Below are positions 56,467 through 64,000 of a DNA stretch of 64,000 nt, in pieces. The first letter of the stretch is position 1. Every line of letters starts with the position of its first letter. The DNA is from Methanobrevibacter wolinii SH (lineage in GTDB: Archaea > Methanobacteriota > Methanobacteria > Methanobacteriales > Methanobacteriaceae): positions 178,729-242,728 of the forward strand of contig NZ_KK211375.1 of the NCBI RefSeq assembly GCF_000621965.1, written 5' to 3'. A program made the position numbers and the translations under genes. A model generated the notes under the pieces. That model had not been told where the DNA came from. It searched no databases and saw only the letters and a program-made list of their open reading frames with translations.

Positions 56467-57321
56467 ATGAATCCGTATATAGAGATTATAAGACCTGGAA
56501 ATGCAATTATGGCAGTTATTGCAGTTATTTTAATGGGGATTGTAGGACATAATTATAGTATTCCAATTATTTTAAGTTTAATTGCAACATTCTTAGCATT
56601 AGGTGGTGGAAATACAATTAATGATGTTTTTGATTATAAAATAGATTGTATTAATAAACCAAATAGACCAATACCATCTGGAAAAATCAGTTTAAATAAT
56701 GCTAAAATTTATGCTTATAGCTTGTTTATAATTTCAATAATCATTGGAGGAATCATTACATATTTAGTTTCAAGTATATGGCCAATTATTGTTGTTATTG
56801 GAGCATGTATCTTAGAATATTTTTATGCACGTAATTTTAAATCTAGTGTTTTAATTGGTAATATTATTGTAGGTTTTTTAACTGGATTATGTTTTATATT
56901 TGGTGGAGTAGTAATAGGTGCAGAAACACATGGATTTAAGATTATTTTAATATCTTTAATACTTGGATTTTTTGCAATACTTATGACAACTGCAAGAGAA
57001 ATAATTAAAGATATGGAAGATTTAGAAGGAGATAAAAAAGAAAATACAAGGACTTTTCCAATTGTTTATGGTAAAAATAAAGCAGCTTATCTTTCAAGTG
57101 GAATAATATTTATAGACACAATATTATGTCCTCTCTTATACATAGAACATATCTTTAATATATATTATATTATAATGGTATTCTTTGGAATGATAATATT
57201 TTTCTATAGTGGATATAAAATATTAAAAAATCAAGAAACTAAAACTTGTAGTGAAGTTTCAAGAAACGTTAAAGTTGGAATGATGATTGCATTTATTGCA
57301 TTTGCAATTGGAAGTTTCTAA
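56467..57321 (+). CDS. digeranylgeranylglyceryl phosphate synthase (UbiA family)
   Basis: A 284-residue UbiA-family prenyltransferase with eight or nine membrane segments. It attaches the second geranylgeranyl chain to sn-glycerol-1-phosphate lipid, a core step of archaeal membrane synthesis. The first aspartate motif is NDVFDYKID and the second DMEDLEGD; the characteristic N-terminal YIEIIRPGNAIMAVIAVILM also fits. It is followed by the second GT39 gene at a short distance, so the two may form an operon. Confidence 0.9.
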   Translation: MNPYIEIIRPGNAIMAVIAVILMGIVGHNYSIPIILSLIATFLALGGGNTINDVFDYKIDCINKPNRPIPSGKISLNNAKIYAYSLFIISIIIGGIITYLVSSIWPIIVVIGACILEYFYARNFKSSVLIGNIIVGFLTGLCFIFGGVVIGAETHGFKIILISLILGFFAILMTTAREIIKDMEDLEGDKKENTRTFPIVYGKNKAAYLSSGIIFIDTILCPLLYIEHIFNIYYIIMVFFGMIIFFYSGYKILKNQETKTCSEVSRNVKVGMMIAFIAFAIGSF

Positions 57322-57358
57322 TTTATTAATAAACATCTGAAAACATTTAATGATTAAA

Positions 57359-59113
57359 ATGAATTTTAAAGATAATAAAATGGATATAATAAGTATAATA
57401 TTAATTCTTATTATAAGTACTAGTATTCTTACATATTTATTAAGTATAGATATGAAAATAGGGGTATATTATATTCATGATGTTTACAGTTATCTTAACA
57501 ATGGATTATACTTTGCAGGATTAAGTTCAAGTAGTAAAAATCATGGACTTTCACCAGTTATTCCTTTTTTATGTTCTATTGTTTTTAAAGCAGGTTATGT
57601 TTCAGATAAAGTAATATTAATTATAAGTGGATTATTTTATATTATAACTGGTCTTAGCTTTTATGGACTTTTAAGATTAAAATTTAAAGAATTATTAAGT
57701 TTTACAGGAACAATTATACTACTTTGTTTTCCTATAAATCTTGCTTGGGCTTCAAAAGGTATGTTAGATATTCCTGGACTTGCAATGTCTATACTTGCAA
57801 TATATTTAATGGCTCTTGGATTATATAAAAATCCTAAATATTATTTTTTAGCATTTCCTGTACTTATTCTTGGATTTTTTACAAGGTATACTGTAATATT
57901 AACATTTCCTGCAATGATTATGTTAATATTATTTACTGGAAATCCTTTAAATTATATTAATAGACATTTAGGAAAATTAATTAAAGGATTATTATCTGGT
58001 TTGGCTACTTTAATAGCTATTTTAGGAATATATAAACTTCAAAATATTCCTTTCTTCTTTATTAGTCAATCTTCATCTATATCTGCTACAAGTAATCCTG
58101 GTGCACATACACAAGCTGTAACAACAAGTACTGCAGCTGCAACTACAAATAATTTATGGTATTATATAAATAATATTCCATTATATCTTGGAACACAAAA
58201 GTGGATTCCCTATTCTTTTAAACCAGGCGCATTTAATTTTAAAAAAATGATTTGGCTTGGAAACACACCTTCAATTATTTCATGTATATTTATGGTTATA
58301 ATTTTAATTGGAATAATCTTATACATAAGTCAAATTCTAAATAAAACAAATAAAAGAAAAATAAGTAAAAATAAAAATAAATTCTATTATTTAAAGATAA
58401 TCTTATTTATTATACCTTTAATTGTATTTTTCATAAGTTTTACAAAAGTTTCACTTTATGCTTCAATTGCTTTAGTAAGTCTTTCTATATTTGCATTATT
58501 TAGGTTAGTTAGAAAAGCAGATCTTAAATATATGGCAATAGATTTCATGTTTTTCTATTGGGGTATTGTAAATATTATATTTTATACTTATCATATTATT
58601 AAAACAGATAGATACGCAATTACATTTACACCTTTACTTGCATATATGGTTATTTTAGGTTTATCTTTAATATATAAAAAATTAGAACATATAGAGTCTA
58701 AAAATTTATTATCTAAAATTAAAATAATTATTCCAATAGTTTTAATCATTGGAAGTCTTGGATTTACTGGATACTGTTTTGCAGTAAACACTCCACATAC
58801 ATTTGATAATCAAAACCCTCAAAATATATTATATGCTTCACAAGATCAAAAAGATGTTTGTGCTTGGTTAATTGAAAATGATTCTTCCTATTTAAATAAA
58901 ACTATTTGGGCTGATGATTGGAGTGGAGTTTCTTTTGAATTAAAAAGAGATGTAAATAAAACAGATAATCTTAGAAATCAAAGTAACTTCACTCAAATAT
59001 TAAAAGCAAATAATGTTAGTTATTATTTTGCTGAAGGAAGAAATAAGAATATTGAAGATGGATACTATATAATAAAAGAGAAAAATAATTGTACATTATA
59101 TAAAATTGATTAA
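57359..59113 (+). CDS. GT39-like membrane glycosyltransferase (paralogue 2)
   Basis: A membrane protein of about 585 residues paralogous to the gene at 54278-56023. Shared blocks include DVYSYLNNGLYFAGLSSS, LSPVIPFLCSIVFKAGYV, FYGLLRLKF and YFLAFPVLILGFFTRYT; both end in a soluble domain with an Asn-x-Thr and aromatic-rich pattern (YLNKTIWADDWSGV). A Thr/Ala-rich loop at about residues 245-270 (AHTQAVTTSTAAATTNN) is distinctive. Start uncertain between ATG 57350 and 57359; the latter follows a TGATT-type site. Confidence 0.8.
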   Translation: MNFKDNKMDIISIILILIISTSILTYLLSIDMKIGVYYIHDVYSYLNNGLYFAGLSSSSKNHGLSPVIPFLCSIVFKAGYVSDKVILIISGLFYIITGLSFYGLLRLKFKELLSFTGTIILLCFPINLAWASKGMLDIPGLAMSILAIYLMALGLYKNPKYYFLAFPVLILGFFTRYTVILTFPAMIMLILFTGNPLNYINRHLGKLIKGLLSGLATLIAILGIYKLQNIPFFFISQSSSISATSNPGAHTQAVTTSTAAATTNNLWYYINNIPLYLGTQKWIPYSFKPGAFNFKKMIWLGNTPSIISCIFMVIILIGIILYISQILNKTNKRKISKNKNKFYYLKIILFIIPLIVFFISFTKVSLYASIALVSLSIFALFRLVRKADLKYMAIDFMFFYWGIVNIIFYTYHIIKTDRYAITFTPLLAYMVILGLSLIYKKLEHIESKNLLSKIKIIIPIVLIIGSLGFTGYCFAVNTPHTFDNQNPQNILYASQDQKDVCAWLIENDSSYLNKTIWADDWSGVSFELKRDVNKTDNLRNQSNFTQILKANNVSYYFAEGRNKNIEDGYYIIKEKNNCTLYKID

Positions 59114-59203
59114 TAAAAAAGATACATTATATAAAATTAGATTTAATAAAAGAAATCAGCTATATAAAAATATAAACAATAATTTAGTAAGGAAGTAAAG
59201 AAA

Positions 59204-60391
59204 ATGAATATTTTACATGTAGTTCCATCATTTGTACCATGTCTTGCTGCAGGTGGTGTTGTAAATGCTTCATATCAAATAGCTAAAAAACAAGTAGAAC
59301 TTGGACATAATGTTACAGTGTATACTACAGATACTTGTATAAATCGTCTTAAATTTGAAAATAATTATAATGTAAATCAAGATGGGATATGTGTATATTA
59401 CTTTAAAAATATTTCAAATTCAGTTAAAAATAAATTTACAATAGATACTCCTCGTGGATTAAAAAAACATTTGAAAGAAAATATTAAAAATTTTGATATT
59501 ATTCATATTCATGAGCATAGACATTCTTTAGCTATTTTAACACATAAATATGCTATGAAATATAATATTCCATATATTATTCAATCTCATGGTTCAGTAC
59601 TTCCTTTTTTTCAGAAACAATCAATAAAGAATATTTTTGATAGATTATGGGGTTTTAATATACTTCATGATGCATCAAAAGCATTTGCTCTTACACCAAT
59701 TGAAAGAGATCAATATTTAAAAATGGGAATTAAAAAAGAAAATATTGAAATAGTTCCTTTAGGGATAAATTTAGAGGAATATAATCATCTTCCTAAAAAA
59801 AATAACTTTAAAAAGAAATATGATATAAATGATGAGAAATTATTAATTTTTATTGGTAGATTAAATAAAATTAAAGGTCTAGATTTATTAATAAAAGCAT
59901 TTAATGACTTTTTAAAAAATACTAATTTAAAAGTTAAACTTGCAATAATAGGTCCAGATAATGGTTTTGAAGGTAATATAAGAAAATTAATTAAGGAATA
60001 TAATTTAGAAGAGAATATAATTCTTACAGGACCATTATATAAAAAAGATAAATTAGAAGCATTAGTTGATTGTGATGCTTTTATTATGCCTTCACAATAT
60101 GAATCATTTACAACAAGTGGTCTTGAAGCAATGGCTACAAGTAAACCATTAATTTTAACTGAATGTAATCATATTTCTACTTGGGTAAATAATAATTGTG
60201 GTTTAAGTTGTAAATATGATATTAAATCATTATCAAATGCAATGAATAAACTATTAAATAATAAAAAATTAATGGAAACTTATGGAGAAAATGGGAGAAA
60301 ATTAATAGAAAAAGAATATAATTGGGATAATATAGTAAGTAAAATTATTAAAATATATGGGAATATAATAAATGAAAATATTAAAAATTGA
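59204..60391 (+). CDS. GT4-family glycosyltransferase
   Basis: A 395-residue GT-B glycosyltransferase of family GT4. The N-terminal VVPSFVPCLAAGGVVNASYQ has the glycine loop, and the C-terminal donor-binding part has IFIGRLNKIKGLDLLIKAF, ILTGPLYKKDKLEALVDCDA and the E-x7-E motif in SQYESFTTSGLEAMATSKP. It transfers a sugar from an NDP donor in surface glycan or glycolipid synthesis; the acceptor is unknown. GGAAGTAAAG precedes the ATG. Asn/Lys-rich C-terminus reflects base composition. Confidence 0.87.
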   Translation: MNILHVVPSFVPCLAAGGVVNASYQIAKKQVELGHNVTVYTTDTCINRLKFENNYNVNQDGICVYYFKNISNSVKNKFTIDTPRGLKKHLKENIKNFDIIHIHEHRHSLAILTHKYAMKYNIPYIIQSHGSVLPFFQKQSIKNIFDRLWGFNILHDASKAFALTPIERDQYLKMGIKKENIEIVPLGINLEEYNHLPKKNNFKKKYDINDEKLLIFIGRLNKIKGLDLLIKAFNDFLKNTNLKVKLAIIGPDNGFEGNIRKLIKEYNLEENIILTGPLYKKDKLEALVDCDAFIMPSQYESFTTSGLEAMATSKPLILTECNHISTWVNNNCGLSCKYDIKSLSNAMNKLLNNKKLMETYGENGRKLIEKEYNWDNIVSKIIKIYGNIINENIKN

Positions 60392-60523
60392 ATAAAATCT
60401 AAAATTTTTAAAAAAATACTTATTATTAAAAATAAAAATAGATAATATATTAAAATTAATATATAAATTATATATTTATTGGAAAAATTCAATTTATTTA
60501 AAAAAATAAAAAATGTGGACAAT

Positions 60524-61303
60524 ATGAGAGTTGTAGTTTGTAAAAATTGTGGAGCTAATTTTCAAATTGATGATGATGAGGATATTAATACTTATGAATG
60601 TTCTGTATGTGCTGGAAACTTAGAATATGATGATATGTATGATTCAGTAGATTCTAATGAAAGTATTCAAAAGTTTAATACATCAGATTTTGAAAAATCA
60701 TATCATATAGTTCAATGTACTAGTTGTGGATTAAAATTTAAAATAAACAATAATGAAAATATAAATGATTATGAATGTAGTAGTTGTGGTGGACAACTTA
60801 GATATGTAGAAGATTATTTAAATAAGACTCTCAATATTAATACAAATGAATCTGTATCAGAAGAAATTCCAATAGAAAATAATGAAGCTCCAATTGATGA
60901 TTATGATGATGGTTATATCTATGTAGATCATTCACATGATGAAGATAATAATGGATATGTAGATTATGATTATTATTATGATAATTCTGATTTAGGTTTA
61001 GAAGAATTTGATAAAACAGAATTTATTGATTCTAATGAAGAAATTTATCCAGAACACACTGAAAAAACATACATAGAAGAACCAATAAACGATTACATAA
61101 AAGAGAAAGATAATGATATAATCTCTGAAAATAACACATTAGATGATTATTATAATATTAATAATAATTCTGATACTATACTAAAAACTAGGGAAGATTC
61201 ATTAAATTATGATATATTAAAAGATTATATTATTGAATCATTTAAAGAAAAAATGATGGATATTTATAATTCACAAAATCTAATTTTGGAAAAAAAAACT
61301 TAA
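60524..61303 (+). CDS. 5' part of a frameshifted zinc-ribbon/membrane/NERD-like gene
   Basis: 259 residues that start with two zinc ribbons: Cys6, Cys9, Cys26, Cys29 (CKNC/CSVC) and Cys65, Cys68, Cys85, Cys88 (CTSC/CSSC). A long acidic, Asp/Glu/Tyr/Asn-rich region follows without clear domain. The frame ends at 61303 right after a run of nine A (61290-61298). The sequence after it stays open in the next frame to 62463 with the same Asn-rich composition, so I read 60524-62463 as one gene broken by a one-base shift (or decoded by slippage). Start ATG 60524 follows GTGGAC; a TTG at 60479 is less likely. Function unknown. Confidence 0.7.
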   Translation: MRVVVCKNCGANFQIDDDEDINTYECSVCAGNLEYDDMYDSVDSNESIQKFNTSDFEKSYHIVQCTSCGLKFKINNNENINDYECSSCGGQLRYVEDYLNKTLNINTNESVSEEIPIENNEAPIDDYDDGYIYVDHSHDEDNNGYVDYDYYYDNSDLGLEEFDKTEFIDSNEEIYPEHTEKTYIEEPINDYIKEKDNDIISENNTLDDYYNINNNSDTILKTREDSLNYDILKDYIIESFKEKMMDIYNSQNLILEKKT

Positions 61304-62463
61304 ATTTACAAAATTATAAAATAGAAGATTATAATCTAGTTAATGATAAAAATAACAATAATACAAGTAATACAATTAATTTAAACCAAAATATTAAAAT
61401 TAATACAAATACTGATAATTATAATAAGATAAATTTTGAAAATACTCAATCTGGTTTTATTAATATATCTAATTTTAATGATAGTTCTAATACATTAAAT
61501 GGTGATGTTAATGTATCTAAAATAGTGGATTTTCCTTTAAAAGATCATAAAACTAATTTTAGAACAAAATTTTTAGATAAAACTAATTCACAATTTGAAG
61601 AGATAAGAGGTAAAAATTTTAAACCAAAATATGAGGATAGTAAAATCTTAAATCCAGAAAACACATTAGAAGATTTAGATAATATTAAAAAACAAAATCT
61701 TGTACCTAATCCAAATGAAAGTAATGAGCCTTATTCTTATTTATATTTAGGTGTAGGTATACTTATAATAGGTCTTGGATTATTTGACACTATACGTTCT
61801 AAAAGATCTTATAGTCTTGTTTTTGTAATAATTGGTGTTATTATATCAGCAGTTGGATTATACAAAAGTAAAAATTATGGTGAAAAAGAGGTAAGAGGAA
61901 GAATTATACGTTCTAAATTATTAACTCTTCCAGAAAATTATTATATTTTATACTATGTGAAAGTACCTGGAGCAAGTGATGGTATAAATCATGTTGTAAT
62001 TGGTCCAACAGGAATTTATACAATTTTAACTCAAAAATTCAATGATAAAGAAGATAAAGATAGAATAAAACAAGAGAATGAAACACAAGAATTAATATCT
62101 CTTCTTGGTAATGATAGTGATAAAAGATTAATTCCTGATGACAATCCAATTACTTCTAGATTAATTAATCCAGAACAAAAATATAAATTCGAACATAATA
62201 ATCGTATAAAACAAAAAACAATTAAATTAGCTTATGAACTTGAAGATTTTCTAATTGAAAATGGCCTTAAATGTCCAATTCATCCTTATGTAGGATTTGT
62301 AAATCTTGATGTTGCAGTATTAAATAATCCAATTATTGATGAAGATTTCTTTATAGATGAGTTATTAAATAAAATAGTAAGAGCACCTAAAAAAGTGGAT
62401 TTAAACACTGTACATAAATGTGCAATACTTTTAACACAATATTCTACAAAATGTTCAAATTAG
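61270..62463 (+). CDS. 3' part of the frameshifted gene: membrane segments and NERD-like domain
   Basis: An open frame from 61270 to 62463 (397 codons) that has no start codon with ribosome binding site at its head; the first GTG is at 61525. Codons 61270-61700 encode an Asn-rich linker continuing the upstream half, then two membrane segments (YSYLYLGVGILIIGLGLFD and SLVFVIIGVIISAVGLY), then a nuclease-related-domain-like region (RGRIIRSKLLTLPENYYILY, GINHVVIGPTGIYTILTQKF). In NERD proteins an Asp precedes His-Val-Val and a Glu-x-Lys ends the strand; here they are Asn and Thr-x-Lys, so catalysis may be lost. The acetyltransferase gene follows after 10 bases. Confidence 0.65.
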   Translation, partial: FTKSNFGKKNLNLQNYKIEDYNLVNDKNNNNTSNTINLNQNIKINTNTDNYNKINFENTQSGFINISNFNDSSNTLNGDVNVSKIVDFPLKDHKTNFRTKFLDKTNSQFEEIRGKNFKPKYEDSKILNPENTLEDLDNIKKQNLVPNPNESNEPYSYLYLGVGILIIGLGLFDTIRSKRSYSLVFVIIGVIISAVGLYKSKNYGEKEVRGRIIRSKLLTLPENYYILYYVKVPGASDGINHVVIGPTGIYTILTQKFNDKEDKDRIKQENETQELISLLGNDSDKRLIPDDNPITSRLINPEQKYKFEHNNRIKQKTIKLAYELEDFLIENGLKCPIHPYVGFVNLDVAVLNNPIIDEDFFIDELLNKIVRAPKKVDLNTVHKCAILLTQYSTKCSN

Positions 62464-62473
62464 GGGCAGGATT

Positions 62474-62974
62474 ATGGGATTTTTAAATAAAATTCAAAAA
62501 TTTAAACAAAAAAAATACACAAATGATGTAAAGAACACTTGCAAATCTTATGGTAAAAACCTTAAAGTTAATAATAAAAGTATTGTAAATCAAAATACAA
62601 TACTTAAAGATAATGTTAATTTTAATGGTATGTTAATACAAGGAAAAGGGAAAGTATCTATTGGTTCTAATTTTCATTCTGGTATAGAATGTATGATTAT
62701 AACAGATTTTCATAATTATGAAGGAAAAGCAATACCTTATGATGATACTGTTATAAGTAAAGAAGTTGAAATTGAAGATAATGTATGGATTGGAAATAGA
62801 GTAATAATTTTAGGTGGAGTACATATAGGTGAAGGTGCAATTATACAAGCAGGAAGTGTTGTTGTAAGTAATATTCCAAAGTATGGAATTGCAGGAGGAC
62901 ATCCTGCTAAAACATTTAAATATAGAGATATAAATCATTATGAAAAATTAAAAAAAGAAGGAAAATTTCATTAA
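62474..62974 (+). CDS. left-handed beta-helix (hexapeptide repeat) acyltransferase
   Basis: A 166-residue acetyltransferase-like protein of the LbH family. Hexapeptide repeats run from about residue 40 (IVNQNTILKDNVNFNG, KVSIGSNFHSGIECMIITDFH) to about 150, with the classic EIEDNVWIGNRVIILGGVHIGEGAIIQAGSVV and GGHPAK. His in DFHNYE is the probable catalytic base. Such enzymes use acetyl-CoA (or another acyl-CoA) to modify sugars, consistent with the nearby glycosyltransferases. GGGGCAGGATT gives the ribosome binding site, 10 bases after the upstream gene. Confidence 0.88.
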   Translation: MGFLNKIQKFKQKKYTNDVKNTCKSYGKNLKVNNKSIVNQNTILKDNVNFNGMLIQGKGKVSIGSNFHSGIECMIITDFHNYEGKAIPYDDTVISKEVEIEDNVWIGNRVIILGGVHIGEGAIIQAGSVVVSNIPKYGIAGGHPAKTFKYRDINHYEKLKKEGKFH

Positions 62975-63266
62975 TTTTAATCCATTCTTAAAATTTAATA
63001 TTTTTTTATTATTTTTTAGACTAATTTTTATATATTTTATAAATATTTTTCATTAATTTTAATCAATTTTATAAGTAAATTATAATTTTAATATTTTTAT
63101 TATTTTTAGGCTGATTTTTATATTATTTTAATCAATTTTATAAGTAAATTATAATTTTAATATTTTTATTATTTTTAGGCTGATTTTTATATTATTTTAA
63201 TCAATTTTATAAGTAAATTATAAATTTAATAAATTAAAAACTTAAATTCATATAAAGGTGAAAAAG
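62975..63266. repeat. 69-bp tandem repeat upstream of the uridine phosphorylase gene
   Basis: Copies begin AATCAATTTTATAAGTAAAT at 63061, 63130 and 63199. The first two (63061-63129 and 63130-63198) are almost identical over the 69 bases and include TATTTTTAGGCTGATTTTTA; the third is partial. A diverged earlier copy lies at about 62972-63060 (TTTTTTAGACTAATTTTTAT). About 3.3 copies in all. Confidence 0.85.
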
Positions 63267-64000
63267 ATGGATTTAAGAGATAAAGAAGGTAGGATGTATC
63301 ATATACAAGTAAAACCTGGAGAAATTGGAGAATATGTTCTTATTCCTGGAGATCCACAAAGATCTAAAAAAATAGCTAAATATTTTGATAATCCTAAATT
63401 AATTGCAAATAATAGAGAGTATATTACATACACTGGATTTATTAATGATACAAAAGTTAGTGTATGTTCAACTGGTATTGGTGGACCATCTACAGCAATA
63501 GCAATTGAAGAATTAGTAGCTTGTGGTGCAAAAACAATTATACGTGTCGGAACTTGTGGTGGAATAGATCTTAATGTAAAAACAGGTGATTTAATAATCC
63601 CACAAGCAGCAATAAGAATGGATGGTACTAGTAAAGAATATGCACCTATTGAATTTCCTGCTGTTGCAGATATTGACATTATAAATGCACTTGTAGAAGC
63701 AAGTAATAATTTAAATAATGAGTATCATGTTGGGATTATTCAAAGTAAAGACTCTTTTTATGGACAACATAATCCAGACAGGATGCCCATAAGTGAAGAA
63801 CTTAAAATGAAATGGGAAGCATGGAAAAAATTAGGAGTTTTAAGTTCTGAAATGGAGTGTTCAACTTTATTTACTCTTGGATCATTTTTACATATACGTA
63901 CTGGTGCTATACTTTTAGCTATTTTAAATCAAGAAAGAGACACACATAATATAGATCATAAAACTTATTTTGATACTGAAAATTCAATTAAAACAGCTAT
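63267..64000 (+). CDS. uridine phosphorylase (partial, runs off the end)
   Basis: At least 244 codons; the 3' end is outside the window. It is a nucleoside phosphorylase of the uridine phosphorylase family: YVLIPGDPQRSKKIAKYF binds phosphate, STGIGGPSTAIAIEEL and RVGTCGGIDLNVKTGDL are the central motifs, and SSEMECSTLFTLGSF carries the ribose-binding Glu-Met-Glu. It cleaves uridine (perhaps other nucleosides) to base and ribose 1-phosphate for salvage. AAAGGTGAA precedes ATG 63267. A 69-bp tandem repeat lies directly upstream. Confidence 0.93.
   Translation, partial: MDLRDKEGRMYHIQVKPGEIGEYVLIPGDPQRSKKIAKYFDNPKLIANNREYITYTGFINDTKVSVCSTGIGGPSTAIAIEELVACGAKTIIRVGTCGGIDLNVKTGDLIIPQAAIRMDGTSKEYAPIEFPAVADIDIINALVEASNNLNNEYHVGIIQSKDSFYGQHNPDRMPISEELKMKWEAWKKLGVLSSEMECSTLFTLGSFLHIRTGAILLAILNQERDTHNIDHKTYFDTENSIKTA

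Noticed and set aside
60479-60523. TTG start adding 15 residues to the zinc-ribbon protein
   Set aside because: No ribosome binding site before it, while GTGGAC precedes the ATG at 60524.
62972-63227. Possible CRISPR array
   Set aside because: The units are adjacent 69-bp tandem copies with no unique spacers and no cas genes nearby.

Overview
The window is a very AT-rich stretch (roughly a quarter G+C by eye) of an archaeal chromosome, almost certainly a hydrogenotrophic methanogen of the order Methanobacteriales and most like a low-G+C Methanobrevibacter. The reasons are the cluster ftsZ-secE-spt5-L11-L1-L10-L12-alaS, TFE, archaeosine synthase, RadB, digeranylgeranylglyceryl phosphate synthase, a CofE-like F420 protein, and the gene for [Fe]-hydrogenase (Hmd) with its cofactor genes. 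Ribosome binding sites are of the GGTGAT/GAGGTG type. Several genes carry a GTGAT or ATGAT Shine-Dalgarno core that looks like an upstream start codon; for those I placed the start at the following ATG. The genus is inference.

Layout. 1-4.5 kb, all on the minus strand: tRNA-Ile, a MIP18-family Fe-S protein, ArcS, an HD protein, TFE and a CofE-like protein. 5-14.7 kb, plus strand: division, translocation and ribosomal genes, then alaS and thiI. 15.6-17.9 kb: a two-gene osmoprotectant ABC transporter with a permease/binding-protein fusion. 18.4-25 kb: fructose-bisphosphatase, a flavoprotein, Sua5, a CDP-alcohol phosphotransferase, a DUF357 protein and a two-gene pilus-type motor. 25.7-31.8 kb: a DUF2162/ExbB-like/DUF2149 membrane set, RadB, a TPR protein and CbiM, CbiN and CbiQ of a cobalt transporter.

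31.8-42.1 kb is the centre of the window: hmd and what appears to be the whole set of guanylylpyridinol cofactor genes (hcgA, B, C, D, E in line behind hmd; hcgG divergent; hcgF, a UPF0254 protein with Cys9, nearby on the same strand as hmd). hypD, a maturation gene for the unrelated [NiFe] hydrogenases, lies at 50.4 kb.

42.4-50 kb, all minus strand, is a surface-glycan locus: a fused CMP-sugar synthetase/PseG-like protein, a NeuB-family synthase, an unknown 118-residue protein, a PAP2 phosphatase, a glycosyltransferase and a flippase. 50.4-54 kb has hypD, phosphoglycolate phosphatase and a TldD/PmbA protein. 54.3-63 kb has two paralogous GT39-type membrane glycosyltransferases around a lipid-synthesis gene, a GT4 glycosyltransferase, a zinc-ribbon/membrane/NERD-like gene that appears frameshifted at a run of nine A, and an acetyltransferase. 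The window ends inside a uridine phosphorylase gene.

Most promising for a second look: a perfect 41-bp direct repeat just upstream of the hmd promoter; a dispersed ~105-bp intergenic element with inverted ends (at least eight copies or remnants); the A9 frameshift; the ExbB/ExbD-like motor with a Cys-rich membrane partner in an organism without an outer membrane; and the nonulosonate locus.
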